A stretch of 64,000 nucleotides of DNA from Polaribacter sp. IC066 (GCF_007997085.1 NZ_VORR01000009.1:1-64000), one strand, 5' to 3'. Positions 27,625 through 37,694 are shown, counted from the first letter of the stretch. Notes: a model not told the origin generated them from the sequence alone. Numbers and translations: made by a program.

Positions 27625-30459
27625 TTAATGCGCTTCTAACCAATTAGAACCCACATCCATCTCTACATCTAAAGGAACGCTCATTTTAAAAGCATTTTCC
27701 ATTTCGAACTTAATAATTGGTTGTATGGTTTCTAATTCGTCTTTATGAGCGTCAAAAACCAATTCATCATGCACTTGCAAGAGCATTTTCGATTTGAAAT
27801 TTTCTTTCTCAAAACGTCTGTGAATATTAATCATGGCTATTTTAATAATATCTGCAGCAGAACCTTGAATAGGAGCGTTCACGGCATTTCTCTCTGCAGC
27901 ACCTCTAACAATTGCGTTTCTAGAATTGATATCTTTTAAATAGCGACGTCTGTTTAAAACCGTTTCTACATACCCATGCTTTCGTGCAAATTCAACTTGA
28001 CTCGCCATGTAAGCCTTCAACTTCGGGTAAGTTTCGTAATACGTGTCAATCAATTCTTTGGCTTCACTTCTGCTTAAATCCGTTTGATTGCTCAAGCCAA
28101 AAGCAGAAACCCCGTAAATAATTCCGAAATTTACCGTTTTAGCATTGCTTCTTTGTTCTCGAGTTACCTCTTTAATATCCACATTAAAAACTTTTGCAGC
28201 TGTTGAAGCATGAATATCTTCGCCATTTTTAAAAGCATTCATCATGGTTTCTTCTTCACTTAAAGCGGCAATAATTCGCAATTCAATTTGACTATAATCC
28301 GCAGCTAGTAAAACATACTCCTGACTTCTCGGAATAAAGGCTTTTCGAACTTCACGACCACGTGCTGTTCTAATGGGTATGTTTTGTAAATTCGGGTTGT
28401 TAGAACTCAACCTTCCCGTTGCCGCAACCGCCTGCATATATTGTGTGTGAATTCTTCCTGTTTTTTGGTTGATTTCATTCGGCAACGCATCTACATAGGT
28501 GCTTTGTAATTTTTTATATTGACGGTATTCTTGAATATCTCTAATAATTTCGTGGTCTTTTGCCAAATAGGATAAAATATCTTCTCCTGTTTTATATTGA
28601 CCTGTTTTGGTCTTTTTTGGTTTCTCAACCAACTTCATATTTTCGAATAAAACAATTCCTAACTGTTTTGGTGAAGCAATATTAAATTCTTCTCCTGCCA
28701 ATTCATAAATGTTTTTTTCCAATCGGTTGATGTCATTCGTTAGCGCTACAGACAATTCGCTTAAAAATTCTGTGTTTACGTTTATTCCTTCAATTTCCAT
28801 AGCTGTTAATACAGAAACCAAGGGCAATTCTACATCTTTAAATAATTTGGTTACATTTCCATTTTCTAATTCCGTTGTAAAATGTTCTTTTAGTTGTAGC
28901 GTTATATCTGCATCTTCAACAGCATATTCTGTTTGCTCTTTTATCGGTACAACTCTCATAGAAAGCTGATTTTTTCCTTTTTTACCAATCAATTCTGTGA
29001 TCGAAACGGGTTGGTAATTTAAATAGGTTTCTGCTAAAACATCCATTCCATGGCGCATATCTGGGTTAATGAGGTAATGCGCAATCATGGTATCGAATAA
29101 ATTCCCTTTTACAGGCATTTTATAATTCGATAAAACTTTAATATCATACTTTAAATTATGCCCAATTTTTTCGATGTCACTCTCAAAAAATGGTCTAAAT
29201 TCCTCTAAAATTGTTTCGGTTTCTTCTTGATCTTCCGGAAAAGAAACATAGTACCCTTTGCCAGCTTCAAAAGAAAAAGCAATTCCGATTAACTCAACTT
29301 CTAACGCTTTTAAGCCCGTTGTTTCTGTATCAAAACAGACAGAAGTTTGTTGCATTAATTTTTGCAACAATAATTTTCTTGAAAAAGGAGTATCGATATG
29401 TTGATAAAAATGATTGGTATTTTCTATTGTTTTAAAGCCTGATGCACTGTCTGCCTCAGAGAGGCTTCCTGAGCCAGGAGCTGCAAATAAATCAAATTGT
29501 CCTTCTACAATAGGAGCCACTTTTTTAGCCCTTGCTTTTTCATCAGTATTATTTTCTGCTGAATTTACAGCTTCTTCAGTAGCAAAAATTTTAGTAAAAC
29601 TGGGTAATAATTTCTTAAACTCTAATTCGTTAAAAAGTGCTGTTACTTTTTCTATATCTGGTTGATCGAGTTCAAAATCTTTTGCATGAAAAGTTACCGG
29701 AACATCTAACATGATGGTTGCTAATTTTTTTGAAAGCAACCCTAACTCTTTAGCACCTTCAACTTTTTCCTTCATTTTTCCTTTTAGCTCATGTGTGTTG
29801 GCTAATAAGTTTTCCATAGAACCATACGTAGCTAAAAATTTCTTTGCGGTTTTTTCTCCAACACCGGGTAATCCCGGAATATTATCGGCAGAATCACCCA
29901 TCATTCCTAGAAAATCGATGACTTGCTCTGGTCTTTCTACACCGAATTTTTCTTGCACTTCAGGAATTCCCCAAATGTCATAACCACCACCAAAACGAGG
30001 TTTGTACATAAAAATATTTTCAGAAACCAGTTGCGCAAAATCTTTATCTGGCGTTACCATAAACGTTTTATAGCCTTCTTTTTCCGCTTGTTTAGAAAGT
30101 GTCCCAATTACATCATCCGCTTCAAAACCTTCTTTTACCATAATGGGTATGTGCATGGCTTTTAAAATTTCTTGAATATAGGGCACCGAAATTTTAATTG
30201 CTTCTGGTGTTTCATCTCTGTTGGCCTTATAGGCTTCAAACATTTCTACTCTGTCTGCACTTCCGCCTTTGTCAAAACAAACTGCTAAATGATCTGGTTT
30301 TTCACGTTTTATTACATCTAAAAGTGAGTTCATAAAACCCATAATTGCAGAGGTGTCTAGTCCTTTAGAATTAATCATTGGGTTTTTAATAAAGGCATAA
30401 TATCCGCGAAAAATTAATGCAAAAGCATCCACTAAAAAAACTCTTTTTTGATCTGACAT
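27625..30459 (-). CDS. polA: DNA polymerase I
   Basis: 944 aa with three domains: N-terminal 5'-3' flap nuclease (1-300, including the helix-hairpin-helix GLPGVGEKTA), 3'-5' proofreading exonuclease with DTETTGL, HNLKYD and YAVEDAD carrying the expected acidic residues, and a family A polymerase with DYSQIELR, the O-helix RSNAKTVNFGIIYG and HDELVFD. It fills gaps and removes RNA primers. The intact C-terminal tail is the source of two decayed copies further along the strand (20180-20261, 27278-27360). It is divergent from the isoaspartyl peptidase gene across a 190-base spacer. Confidence 0.96.
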   Translation of the reverse strand: MSDQKRVFLVDAFALIFRGYYAFIKNPMINSKGLDTSAIMGFMNSLLDVIKREKPDHLAVCFDKGGSADRVEMFEAYKANRDETPEAIKISVPYIQEILKAMHIPIMVKEGFEADDVIGTLSKQAEKEGYKTFMVTPDKDFAQLVSENIFMYKPRFGGGYDIWGIPEVQEKFGVERPEQVIDFLGMMGDSADNIPGLPGVGEKTAKKFLATYGSMENLLANTHELKGKMKEKVEGAKELGLLSKKLATIMLDVPVTFHAKDFELDQPDIEKVTALFNELEFKKLLPSFTKIFATEEAVNSAENNTDEKARAKKVAPIVEGQFDLFAAPGSGSLSEADSASGFKTIENTNHFYQHIDTPFSRKLLLQKLMQQTSVCFDTETTGLKALEVELIGIAFSFEAGKGYYVSFPEDQEETETILEEFRPFFESDIEKIGHNLKYDIKVLSNYKMPVKGNLFDTMIAHYLINPDMRHGMDVLAETYLNYQPVSITELIGKKGKNQLSMRVVPIKEQTEYAVEDADITLQLKEHFTTELENGNVTKLFKDVELPLVSVLTAMEIEGINVNTEFLSELSVALTNDINRLEKNIYELAGEEFNIASPKQLGIVLFENMKLVEKPKKTKTGQYKTGEDILSYLAKDHEIIRDIQEYRQYKKLQSTYVDALPNEINQKTGRIHTQYMQAVAATGRLSSNNPNLQNIPIRTARGREVRKAFIPRSQEYVLLAADYSQIELRIIAALSEEETMMNAFKNGEDIHASTAAKVFNVDIKEVTREQRSNAKTVNFGIIYGVSAFGLSNQTDLSRSEAKELIDTYYETYPKLKAYMASQVEFARKHGYVETVLNRRRYLKDINSRNAIVRGAAERNAVNAPIQGSAADIIKIAMINIHRRFEKENFKSKMLLQVHDELVFDAHKDELETIQPIIKFEMENAFKMSVPLDVEMDVGSNWLEAH

Positions 30460-30649
30460 TGTGAAATTGGATTGAATCTATAAAATTACAAAAACTTCTG
30501 CATTTAGGAGTTTAGATTGAATTAGAAATTTAAAAATATATGAGCACTATAACTTCGAACGATTTTGCTTTTTTGTCGAACTGTATCTAGCAGTCTTTTG
30601 ATGAAAAGCTGATTTATAAACTGTATTTTTGAACTCTAAAATTTAAACA

Positions 30650-31579
30650 ATGAATACTTTTTCAATTGCCATTCATGGCGGAGCAGGAACTTTAGTAAAA
30701 GGAATGATGACTGCCGATTTAGAAGCACAATACAAATCAGTTTTAAAAGCAGCCTTAGATACCGGTTATGCTATTTTAGAAAACGGAGGAACTTCTATTG
30801 ATGCCGTGGAAAAAGCCGTGATTATTTTAGAAGATTCACATTTGTTCAATGCCGGAAAAGGTGCCGTTTTTACTGCGGATGAAACGCACGAAATGGACGC
30901 TTCAATTATGGATGGTCAATCTTTAAATGCGGGTGCAGTTTCGTTGATATCAGGCATAAAAAACCCAGTTTCTTTGGCAAAAGATGTGATGGAAAAAAGT
31001 GAACATGTTTTTTTAGCAGGAGAAGGCGCCATGCAATTTGCAAAAATGAACGCTTATAAAATTGAGGATGTTTCTTATTTTTATGATGAATTTCGTCATA
31101 ATCAATGGTTAGAAATAAAAGATACAGACAGTTTTCAATTAGATCATGCTACTAAAAAAGATAGTAAATTCGGAACCGTTGGTGCTGTTGCTTGTGATCA
31201 AAACGGAAATATTGCAGCTGCAACTTCAACAGGTGGAATGACCAATAAAAAGTTTGGTAGAGTAGGAGACTCGCCAATGATTGGTGCAGGGAATTATGCC
31301 AATAATAAAACCTGTGCAATTTCTTGTACTGGAAGTGGAGAGTTTTTTATTCGTGGCGTTGTGGCCTACGATGTTGCTTGTTTAATAGAGCATAAAGAAA
31401 TGTCTTTAGAGGAAGCAGCCAACGAAGTTATTCACAAAAGAATTTTAGAAATTGGCGGCGATGGTGGTTTAATTGCTGTGGATGCAAAAGGAAATATTGC
31501 CATGCCTTTTAATACAGAAGGAATGTATAGAGGTAGTAAATCTTCTAATGGAGCTGAAGAGGTATTGATTTATAAATAA
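30650..31579 (+). CDS. iaaA: Isoaspartyl peptidase/L-asparaginase (Ntn hydrolase)
   Basis: 309 aa of the plant-type asparaginase family. The precursor is cleaved before Thr176 in KFGTVGAVA, exposing the N-terminal nucleophile. The glycine-rich HGGAGT start, NAGKGAVF and the STGGMTNKKFGRVGDSP block that builds the substrate pocket are all present. It cleaves beta-aspartyl dipeptides and asparagine. Its neighbours are cyanophycinase and cyanophycin synthetase, and cyanophycin breakdown yields beta-Asp-Arg, so cleaving that dipeptide is the likely role. There is no signal peptide. It converges with the cyanophycinase gene. Confidence 0.9.
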   Translation: MNTFSIAIHGGAGTLVKGMMTADLEAQYKSVLKAALDTGYAILENGGTSIDAVEKAVIILEDSHLFNAGKGAVFTADETHEMDASIMDGQSLNAGAVSLISGIKNPVSLAKDVMEKSEHVFLAGEGAMQFAKMNAYKIEDVSYFYDEFRHNQWLEIKDTDSFQLDHATKKDSKFGTVGAVACDQNGNIAAATSTGGMTNKKFGRVGDSPMIGAGNYANNKTCAISCTGSGEFFIRGVVAYDVACLIEHKEMSLEEAANEVIHKRILEIGGDGGLIAVDAKGNIAMPFNTEGMYRGSKSSNGAEEVLIYK

Positions 31580-31586
31580 AAAAAAA

Positions 31587-31678
31587 AGACACGAATTTCA
31601 CGAATTACACCGATTTTTAGTTTTTTATTCTTACGAAAAAACGAACTAAATTAGCGAAAATTCGTAAAATTTGTGTCT
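31587..31678. terminator. Imperfect 19-bp inverted repeat between convergent genes (bidirectional terminator-like)
   Basis: Arms 31587-31605 (AGACACGAATTTCACGAAT) and 31660-31678 pair with two mismatches. The element fills the 108-base gap between the convergent isoaspartyl peptidase and cyanophycinase genes. It is flanked by A and T runs on suitable sides. The 'cacgaatttcacgaat' word is, from memory, a widespread Flavobacteria intergenic repeat. Confidence 0.6.
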
Positions 31679-31687
31679 AAACTATTT

Positions 31688-32551
31688 CTAAATAAAATCA
31701 GCATCAATATCTAAAACGCTTACTTTTCTGTTTTTAATGTCATACGTATCTCCATTAGAAAGCACGTGAATAATAAGATTTGCCATGGTCATTGGAGTTC
31801 CTTCTTCTAAAATTTTTTCGTTGTTGTGAGTCAATTTACTGCCGTCAAAAACAATGACCATTCCAGAACCGATTACTGTACAATCGTTTCCGTTTTTAAT
31901 GATCATCCCGGTGTCTTCTGCCAAACCTAATCCAATTAAATTTGGATGCTTTGCAACGGCTTCAGATTGTCTTCCAAACCGACCACGTTTTATAAAATGG
32001 GTGTCAATAATTAATTCAGGAATTAAATTTAATCCTTTATACATGGTTACTGCGCCTTTAATAAAGGCTTCAGAAGCAGAGCCGCCAGCAATCATTTCAT
32101 TAGCCATTGCCATTGCACCAGCACTTGTGCCTGCAATTACAAAACCTTTTTCGTTGTTGTAGCGATTGCTTAAGATTTGATGAATCGTTGTTCCGCCAAT
32201 TTTATCGGTAATTTTAGATTGATCTCCTCCAGAAAACATGACACAATTTGCGTTTTTAATCAGCCTAATTGAAGCTTCTTTTTCAGAATCTTTTTTACTT
32301 CTAATATCAAGAACCGTTACGTTTTTGCAGCCTAGCTTGGCAAACGCATCCATATAATTTGCTCCTACTTCAATCGGAATTCTAGATGCAGTGGGTATTA
32401 CCACAATATTTGCTTCAATACCACCCGCTTCTTCTACAACGTGATATAGAATTCCATCATCAATAAATTCGAGTGTATATTGCTCACTTTCTTCAATTCC
32501 TTTGTCTTCATTCCCCCCAATCGGTATTAATGTACCTTTTATCATCGTCAT
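31688..32551 (-). CDS. cphB: Cyanophycinase (peptidase family S51)
   Basis: 287 aa. Catalytic Ser143 is in GTSAGAMAMA, with the preceding MFSGGDQSKI loop and the TASRIP motif typical of S51 peptidases. It is intracellular and hydrolyses the cyanophycin polymer to beta-Asp-Arg dipeptides. The start is either the first or third codon (MTMIKGTL). It is divergent from cyanophycin synthetase across 159 bases, so shared control is plausible, and convergent with the isoaspartyl peptidase that would finish degradation. Confidence 0.93.
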   Translation of the reverse strand: MTMIKGTLIPIGGNEDKGIEESEQYTLEFIDDGILYHVVEEAGGIEANIVVIPTASRIPIEVGANYMDAFAKLGCKNVTVLDIRSKKDSEKEASIRLIKNANCVMFSGGDQSKITDKIGGTTIHQILSNRYNNEKGFVIAGTSAGAMAMANEMIAGGSASEAFIKGAVTMYKGLNLIPELIIDTHFIKRGRFGRQSEAVAKHPNLIGLGLAEDTGMIIKNGNDCTVIGSGMVIVFDGSKLTHNNEKILEEGTPMTMANLIIHVLSNGDTYDIKNRKVSVLDIDADFI

Positions 32552-32710
32552 ATTCTTTAAGTTTAAAATAACTGAACAGTTCTACAAAAGTAAAATTAAA
32601 AACTCGTCTAGGCGTTTTTAAATATAATATAATTTTAATCGTCAAATTCCCTATTTTGTTTTATATTTCGCATGATCCTATAAATTTAACCAAACAAAAA
32701 TCAATAAAAG

Positions 32711-35371
32711 ATGAAAATTAGAGAAATAAATGCAATGCGTGGTCCAAATTATTGGTCAGTTCGTCGTCATAAACTAATTGTAATGGTTTTAGATTTAGAG
32801 GAAATGGAAGAATTTCCTTCTAACAAAGTAAACGGATTTTCAGAACGTTTAAAAACAATGTTTCCAACCATGTATTCGCACAGATGTTCAGAAGGTTGTG
32901 CAGGTGGATTCTTTATGCGGGTAGATGACGGAACTTGGATGGGACATATTATAGAACATATTGCGTTAGAAATTCAGACGCTGGCAGATATGGATACTGG
33001 TTTTGGTAGAACTCGTGGTTATGGAGAAGAAGGCGTTTATAGTGTTGTTTTTTCTTATATCGAAGAAAATGTAGGCAGATATGCAGCAAAAGCAGCTGTT
33101 AAAATTTGCGAGGCTTTAATTGTAGGAGAAGCCTATGATTTGACGGATGATATTCAAGAAATGCGAGAATTAAGAGAAAGCTCGCGTTTAGGACCAAGTA
33201 CAGGTTCTATTGTAGCAGAGGCGGAAGCTAGAGGAATTCCTTGGTTTCGGTTAAATAAATATTCGCTTTGCCAATTAGGGTATGGTGCCAATCAAAAAAG
33301 AATTCAAGCTACGGTAACTAGTGAAACAAGTAGCATTGGTGTAGAGTTAGCGTGCGATAAAGAAGACACAAAATACTTGCTAGAACAAGCAGAAGTAGCG
33401 GTACCAAAAGGAGATATCATCCGAAGAGAAAGCAGTTTAGAAGATGCTTGTAAGTATGTTGGGTATCCTTTAGTGATTAAACCTGTAGATGGGAATCACG
33501 GACGCGGAATTACAGTGGATATCCAGAATTATGAAGACGCTTTAGAAGCTTTTGCACACGCAAAAAATAGTTCTAAAAGTGGCGCAATTATCGTAGAGAA
33601 GTTTGTTGTTGGTCAAGATTATCGATTATTAGTGATTAATAATGTGTTGGTTGCGGCGGCTAAAAGAACGCCAGCTCATGTTATTGGTGATGGGATATCA
33701 TCGGTAGAAACATTAATCGAAGTGGTTAACAAAGATCCAAGAAGAGGCTACGGACACGAAAATGTATTGACTAAAATTACCATTAACGACTTAACAGAAA
33801 CCATTATTAAAGATGCGGGTTATACGGTAGCGTCAATTTTAGAAAAAGATAAGATGCTTATTTTAAAAGATACAGCAAATTTAAGCACAGGCGGCACAGC
33901 AGAAGATGTAACGGATATCGTACATCCGGCAAATGTTGCTATGGTAGAGCGTATTTCAAAAATTATAGATTTAGATATTTGCGGAATCGATATTATGTCA
34001 ACAGACATTTCTAAATCACTTTCAGAAACAGGAGGCGCAGTTTTAGAGGTAAATGCAGGACCAGGATTTAGAATGCATTTGGCACCAACAGAAGGTTTGC
34101 CAAGAAATGTTGCCGCGCCTGTAATCGATAAATTATTTCCTCCAGGAGCAACTTCAAGAATTCCAATTATTGCTATTTCTGGGACCAACGGAAAAACCAC
34201 CACCACGCGTTTAATAGCCCACATGGCAAAAATGAAAGGCTATAAAGTTGGCTACACAACCAGTGACGGTGTGTATATTCAAAACCGTTTATTAATGGAA
34301 GGAGACTGCACGGGGCCTGCAAGTGCAGAATTTGTATTAAGAGATCCAACAGTAAATTTTGCGGTGTTAGAATCTGCAAGAGGCGGTTTATTAAGAGCTG
34401 GTTTAGGTTTTAAAAATTGCGATATTGGTATTGTTACCAACGTTGCAGCAGATCATTTGGGCTTAAAAGGAATTCATACAATAGCGCAATTAGCTAAAGT
34501 AAAAGCGGTAATTCCGGAAACAGTTTCACCAGAAGGAACTGCTATTTTAAATGCTGATGACGAATTGGTGTATGCAATGCGTAAAAATGTAACGTGTAAT
34601 GTTGCGCTGTTTTCTTTGGATGAAAATAATCCACACATAAAAGCGCTCCAAAGGGTGGGAGGCATCTCTGCGATTTATGAAAACGGATACATTACTATTT
34701 GTAGAGGAGAATGGAAAATTAGAGTTATCAAAGCCGTAAATGTGCCTTTAACCTATGGCGGAAAAGCAACATTTATGATTCAGAATGTATTGCCAGCAGT
34801 GGTAGCAGCATATATAAGAGGATTTTCTATCGATGATATGAAAATGGCTTTAGAAACCTTTATTCCTTCGGCAACTCAAACACCAGGAAGGCTCAATTTA
34901 TTTAAGTTTAAAAATTTTCAAATTTTACTAGATTATGCTCACAATCCGTCAGGCATGAGAGCGTTAAAACAATTTACAGATAATATTGAGGCAACTGTAA
35001 AAGTGGGAATTATTGCAGGAATAGGCGATAGAAGAGTTGAAGATAATAATGAAATGGGCGCAATTGCCGCAGAAATGTTTGATGAAATTATTATAAGACA
35101 AGACAAGCAATTACGCGGTAAAACAGAAGAGGAATTAATTAAAATGGTAAAAGATGGTATTTTAAGTCAAGATCCCAATAAGAAAATTAAGATCATTCCG
35201 TCTGAAAAAGAAGCCATTTTATATGCTGTAAAAAATGTAAAAAAAGGCGCTTTAATCGTTTTAAGTAGCGATGTAATTCCGGATGCCTTGAACTTGGTAA
35301 AAGCACTAAAAGAGAAAGAAGCAAATGAACTCTATGAGTTTACAAATGACGATATTCCGAACCGTCATTAA
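32711..35371 (+). CDS. cphA: Cyanophycin synthetase
   Basis: 886 aa. An N-terminal CphA domain (about 1-160) is followed by an ATP-grasp domain (about 210-470) and a Mur-ligase-like domain with P-loop GTNGKTTTTRL (about 490) and DYAHNPSG later on. The enzyme makes multi-L-arginyl-poly-L-aspartate from Asp, Arg and ATP as an intracellular nitrogen store. Length and domain order are those of CphA1, not the shorter CphA2. The polymer-degrading genes lie immediately upstream. A strong terminator follows. Confidence 0.95.
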   Translation: MKIREINAMRGPNYWSVRRHKLIVMVLDLEEMEEFPSNKVNGFSERLKTMFPTMYSHRCSEGCAGGFFMRVDDGTWMGHIIEHIALEIQTLADMDTGFGRTRGYGEEGVYSVVFSYIEENVGRYAAKAAVKICEALIVGEAYDLTDDIQEMRELRESSRLGPSTGSIVAEAEARGIPWFRLNKYSLCQLGYGANQKRIQATVTSETSSIGVELACDKEDTKYLLEQAEVAVPKGDIIRRESSLEDACKYVGYPLVIKPVDGNHGRGITVDIQNYEDALEAFAHAKNSSKSGAIIVEKFVVGQDYRLLVINNVLVAAAKRTPAHVIGDGISSVETLIEVVNKDPRRGYGHENVLTKITINDLTETIIKDAGYTVASILEKDKMLILKDTANLSTGGTAEDVTDIVHPANVAMVERISKIIDLDICGIDIMSTDISKSLSETGGAVLEVNAGPGFRMHLAPTEGLPRNVAAPVIDKLFPPGATSRIPIIAISGTNGKTTTTRLIAHMAKMKGYKVGYTTSDGVYIQNRLLMEGDCTGPASAEFVLRDPTVNFAVLESARGGLLRAGLGFKNCDIGIVTNVAADHLGLKGIHTIAQLAKVKAVIPETVSPEGTAILNADDELVYAMRKNVTCNVALFSLDENNPHIKALQRVGGISAIYENGYITICRGEWKIRVIKAVNVPLTYGGKATFMIQNVLPAVVAAYIRGFSIDDMKMALETFIPSATQTPGRLNLFKFKNFQILLDYAHNPSGMRALKQFTDNIEATVKVGIIAGIGDRRVEDNNEMGAIAAEMFDEIIIRQDKQLRGKTEEELIKMVKDGILSQDPNKKIKIIPSEKEAILYAVKNVKKGALIVLSSDVIPDALNLVKALKEKEANELYEFTNDDIPNRH

Positions 35372-35380
35372 AGATCAAAA

Positions 35381-35416
35381 AAATCGTCTAAAATTATTTT
35401 AGGCGATTTTTTTTTT
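35381..35416 (+). terminator. Rho-independent terminator after cphA
   Basis: Arms AAATCGTCTAAAA (35381-35393) and TTTTAGGCGATTT (35397-35409) with one G-T pair and a three-base loop, followed by a run of Ts. It starts ten bases after the cphA stop. Confidence 0.85.
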
Positions 35417-35452
35417 GCTTCTATTAGTGTTCATCAAAAAAAGACAAGAAAA

Positions 35453-36280
35453 TTATCCTTTATAAACGGCGGATTTTAAATTCCTTTTAAAAGGAGCTTT
35501 CAATTGATATAAAATATCTTCAGATTTCTCTGCGTCTAAAATATCCACCCCATATACAATATCTTCGGTATTCTTATACGTAAAGGTTCCAAAAATACGA
35601 TCCCAAAAAGAAAAGATATTTCCGAAGTTTGTATCCGTCCAAGGCATTACATGGTGATGATGGAATTTATGTGTATTTGGCGAAATAAAAACATAACTAA
35701 TTGTCTTATCTAGCCAAAGAGGTAATTGAATATCTGCATAAGAAAAATAGGTGAAAAGTACCGTTAAAATTCTGTAGATTAAATAGTAAGAAACAGGCAA
35801 GCCAGCTATTACAACACTAAGTAACGCAAAGGTTTCTCTAAAAATAAAATCGATAGGATGATGTCTGGTTCCTGAAGTAACATCGACATGCGTATCGCTA
35901 TGATGCACAGTATGAAAGCGCCACATAAAAGGTATTTTGTGCAATAATACATGAACAGCATATTGTGAGGTGAAATCTAAAATCATAATGGCTAAAATAA
36001 TTTCTATCCAAACAGGCCAATTAACCATGTTTAGCAGACCAAAATTAGTGGTTTCTATCCACAAGAAAACACCTATAGTAATTAACCCAAAAACTACATT
36101 AATTATCATGGTAGATACCAATAGAATTAAGTTTGGTTTAGCATGTTTCCACTTGTTGTATTGATGTTTTTTTAGAGGATAAATGCCTTCTAAAATCCAA
36201 AAGACAGACAAACAGCCAACAACCCAAATTAGCTTTTGTATGCTGGTTAAATTTTCGAAAAAAGTAACTATTGAGTCCAT
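35453..36280 (-). CDS. Sterol desaturase/fatty acid hydroxylase family membrane protein
   Basis: 275 aa with about four membrane helices and the histidine clusters of the di-iron hydroxylase family: HVLLHK, HTVHHSDTH, and HKFHHHHV near the end. These enzymes hydroxylate or desaturate lipids with O2. The substrate in Flavobacteria is not known; hydroxylated fatty acids, carotenoids or ornithine-lipid acyl chains are possibilities. The gene is monocistronic, convergent with cphA and divergent from the phosphoesterase gene (107-base spacer). Confidence 0.85.
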   Translation of the reverse strand: MDSIVTFFENLTSIQKLIWVVGCLSVFWILEGIYPLKKHQYNKWKHAKPNLILLVSTMIINVVFGLITIGVFLWIETTNFGLLNMVNWPVWIEIILAIMILDFTSQYAVHVLLHKIPFMWRFHTVHHSDTHVDVTSGTRHHPIDFIFRETFALLSVVIAGLPVSYYLIYRILTVLFTYFSYADIQLPLWLDKTISYVFISPNTHKFHHHHVMPWTDTNFGNIFSFWDRIFGTFTYKNTEDIVYGVDILDAEKSEDILYQLKAPFKRNLKSAVYKG

Positions 36281-36387
36281 TATTTTAATACGTTCAAGAT
36301 TTAAAATTACTAAAAACTTTTAACAAGATGTTAAAAATCATTCATTTTTTAACAGCTACCTTTGTCAACTTATAAAAAATATACTAC

Positions 36388-37611
36388 ATGTCTCGTTGGT
36401 TATTCCCGATTCTTATTTTAATTGTTTTAATTGTTATTGTAGAAATTTACACATTTCAAGCCTTTAAAACCATTTCTAAAAGTAAATTAATACCGTTTTC
36501 TTTTTTAGCTTTGAGTATTGGTATTTATCTCTATTTTTTCATCACTCTTTTAACGTATGACAGAGGGAAAGGGCAAACGCCAGAATTTCAAATGGCAGTG
36601 GGTGTTTTGATTACCTTTTCTATTCCGAAATTAGTGATCATTTTAGTGCTGTTTGGAGAAGATATATATCGATGGATTTTAAAATTAATTTCTATAATTT
36701 CTAGTGACGAAACAAGATCTTTAGTGGGGAGAAGAAAGTTTGTTTCGCAAATAGCATTGGGTTTAGCAGCGATTCCATTTGTTTCTTTTATCTACGGAAT
36801 TGTGCAAGGAAAGTACAATTATAAGGTTATAAAATATCAACTTACTTTTGATGATTTACCAGCGGCATTTGATGGGTATACCATCACACAAATCTCTGAT
36901 ATTCATTCAGGGAGTTTTACCAATAAAGAAAAAATACAATATGGCGTTGATTTAATTAATGAACAAAAATCTGACTTAATGCTGTTTACAGGTGATATTG
37001 TAAATAATAAAGCGGATGAAATGGATGATTGGATTGATGTTTTTGACAAGTTAGAAGCCAAAGAAGGAAAGTATGCAATTCTAGGAAATCATGATTATGG
37101 TGATTATATGGATTGGAAAACACCTCAAGATAAAATTGATAATTTTAAAAAAGTAAAAGAGATTCATCAAAAAATAGGTTTCGATTTATTGTTGGATGAG
37201 CACTGTTATTTAGAAAAAGACGGACAAAAAATTGCACTTATCGGAGTTGAAAATTGGGGAAAAGGATTTAATCAGGCCGGAGATTTGCAACGAGCTTCTA
37301 CTGGTATTCAAAAGGAAGACTTTAAGATTTTAATGTCTCACGATCCAAGTCATTGGGAAGAAAAAGTAAAAAATGATGATTTTAATTATCACCTTACGTT
37401 AAGTGGGCACACGCATGGTTTCCAAATGGGGATTGAAATTCCGGGTTGGATAAAGTGGAGTCCTTCTCAATTTGTTTACAAACAATGGGCTGGTTTATAT
37501 GAAGAGTTTGGTAGATATGTTAATGTAAATAGGGGTTTTGGGTATCATGCTTTTCCTGGAAGAGTAGGTATTTGGCCAGAAATTACCGTTATAGAATTGA
37601 AGAAAGCTTGA
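36388..37611 (+). CDS. Membrane-anchored metallophosphoesterase
   Basis: 407 aa. Three to four N-terminal membrane helices (about 1-145) precede a calcineurin-like catalytic domain with TQISDIHSG, FTGDIVNN, LGNHDYGD, SHDPSHW and SGHTHGFQ, the full dinuclear metal-binding set. The layout matches YkuE/LpxH-like membrane phosphoesterases acting on lipid or nucleotide phosphoesters. The substrate is unknown. It is unrelated in context to the phosphoesterase fragment at 5991-6269. A small thioredoxin-like gene follows 83 bases later on the same strand. Confidence 0.88.
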   Translation: MSRWLFPILILIVLIVIVEIYTFQAFKTISKSKLIPFSFLALSIGIYLYFFITLLTYDRGKGQTPEFQMAVGVLITFSIPKLVIILVLFGEDIYRWILKLISIISSDETRSLVGRRKFVSQIALGLAAIPFVSFIYGIVQGKYNYKVIKYQLTFDDLPAAFDGYTITQISDIHSGSFTNKEKIQYGVDLINEQKSDLMLFTGDIVNNKADEMDDWIDVFDKLEAKEGKYAILGNHDYGDYMDWKTPQDKIDNFKKVKEIHQKIGFDLLLDEHCYLEKDGQKIALIGVENWGKGFNQAGDLQRASTGIQKEDFKILMSHDPSHWEEKVKNDDFNYHLTLSGHTHGFQMGIEIPGWIKWSPSQFVYKQWAGLYEEFGRYVNVNRGFGYHAFPGRVGIWPEITVIELKKA

Positions 37612-37694
37612 TAATCAGGTTATTTAATAAGATTTCTTATCTTTGTTATCAAAAAAATATAAAATAAATTTTCCCCCTTTAAAAACAGTGTATT

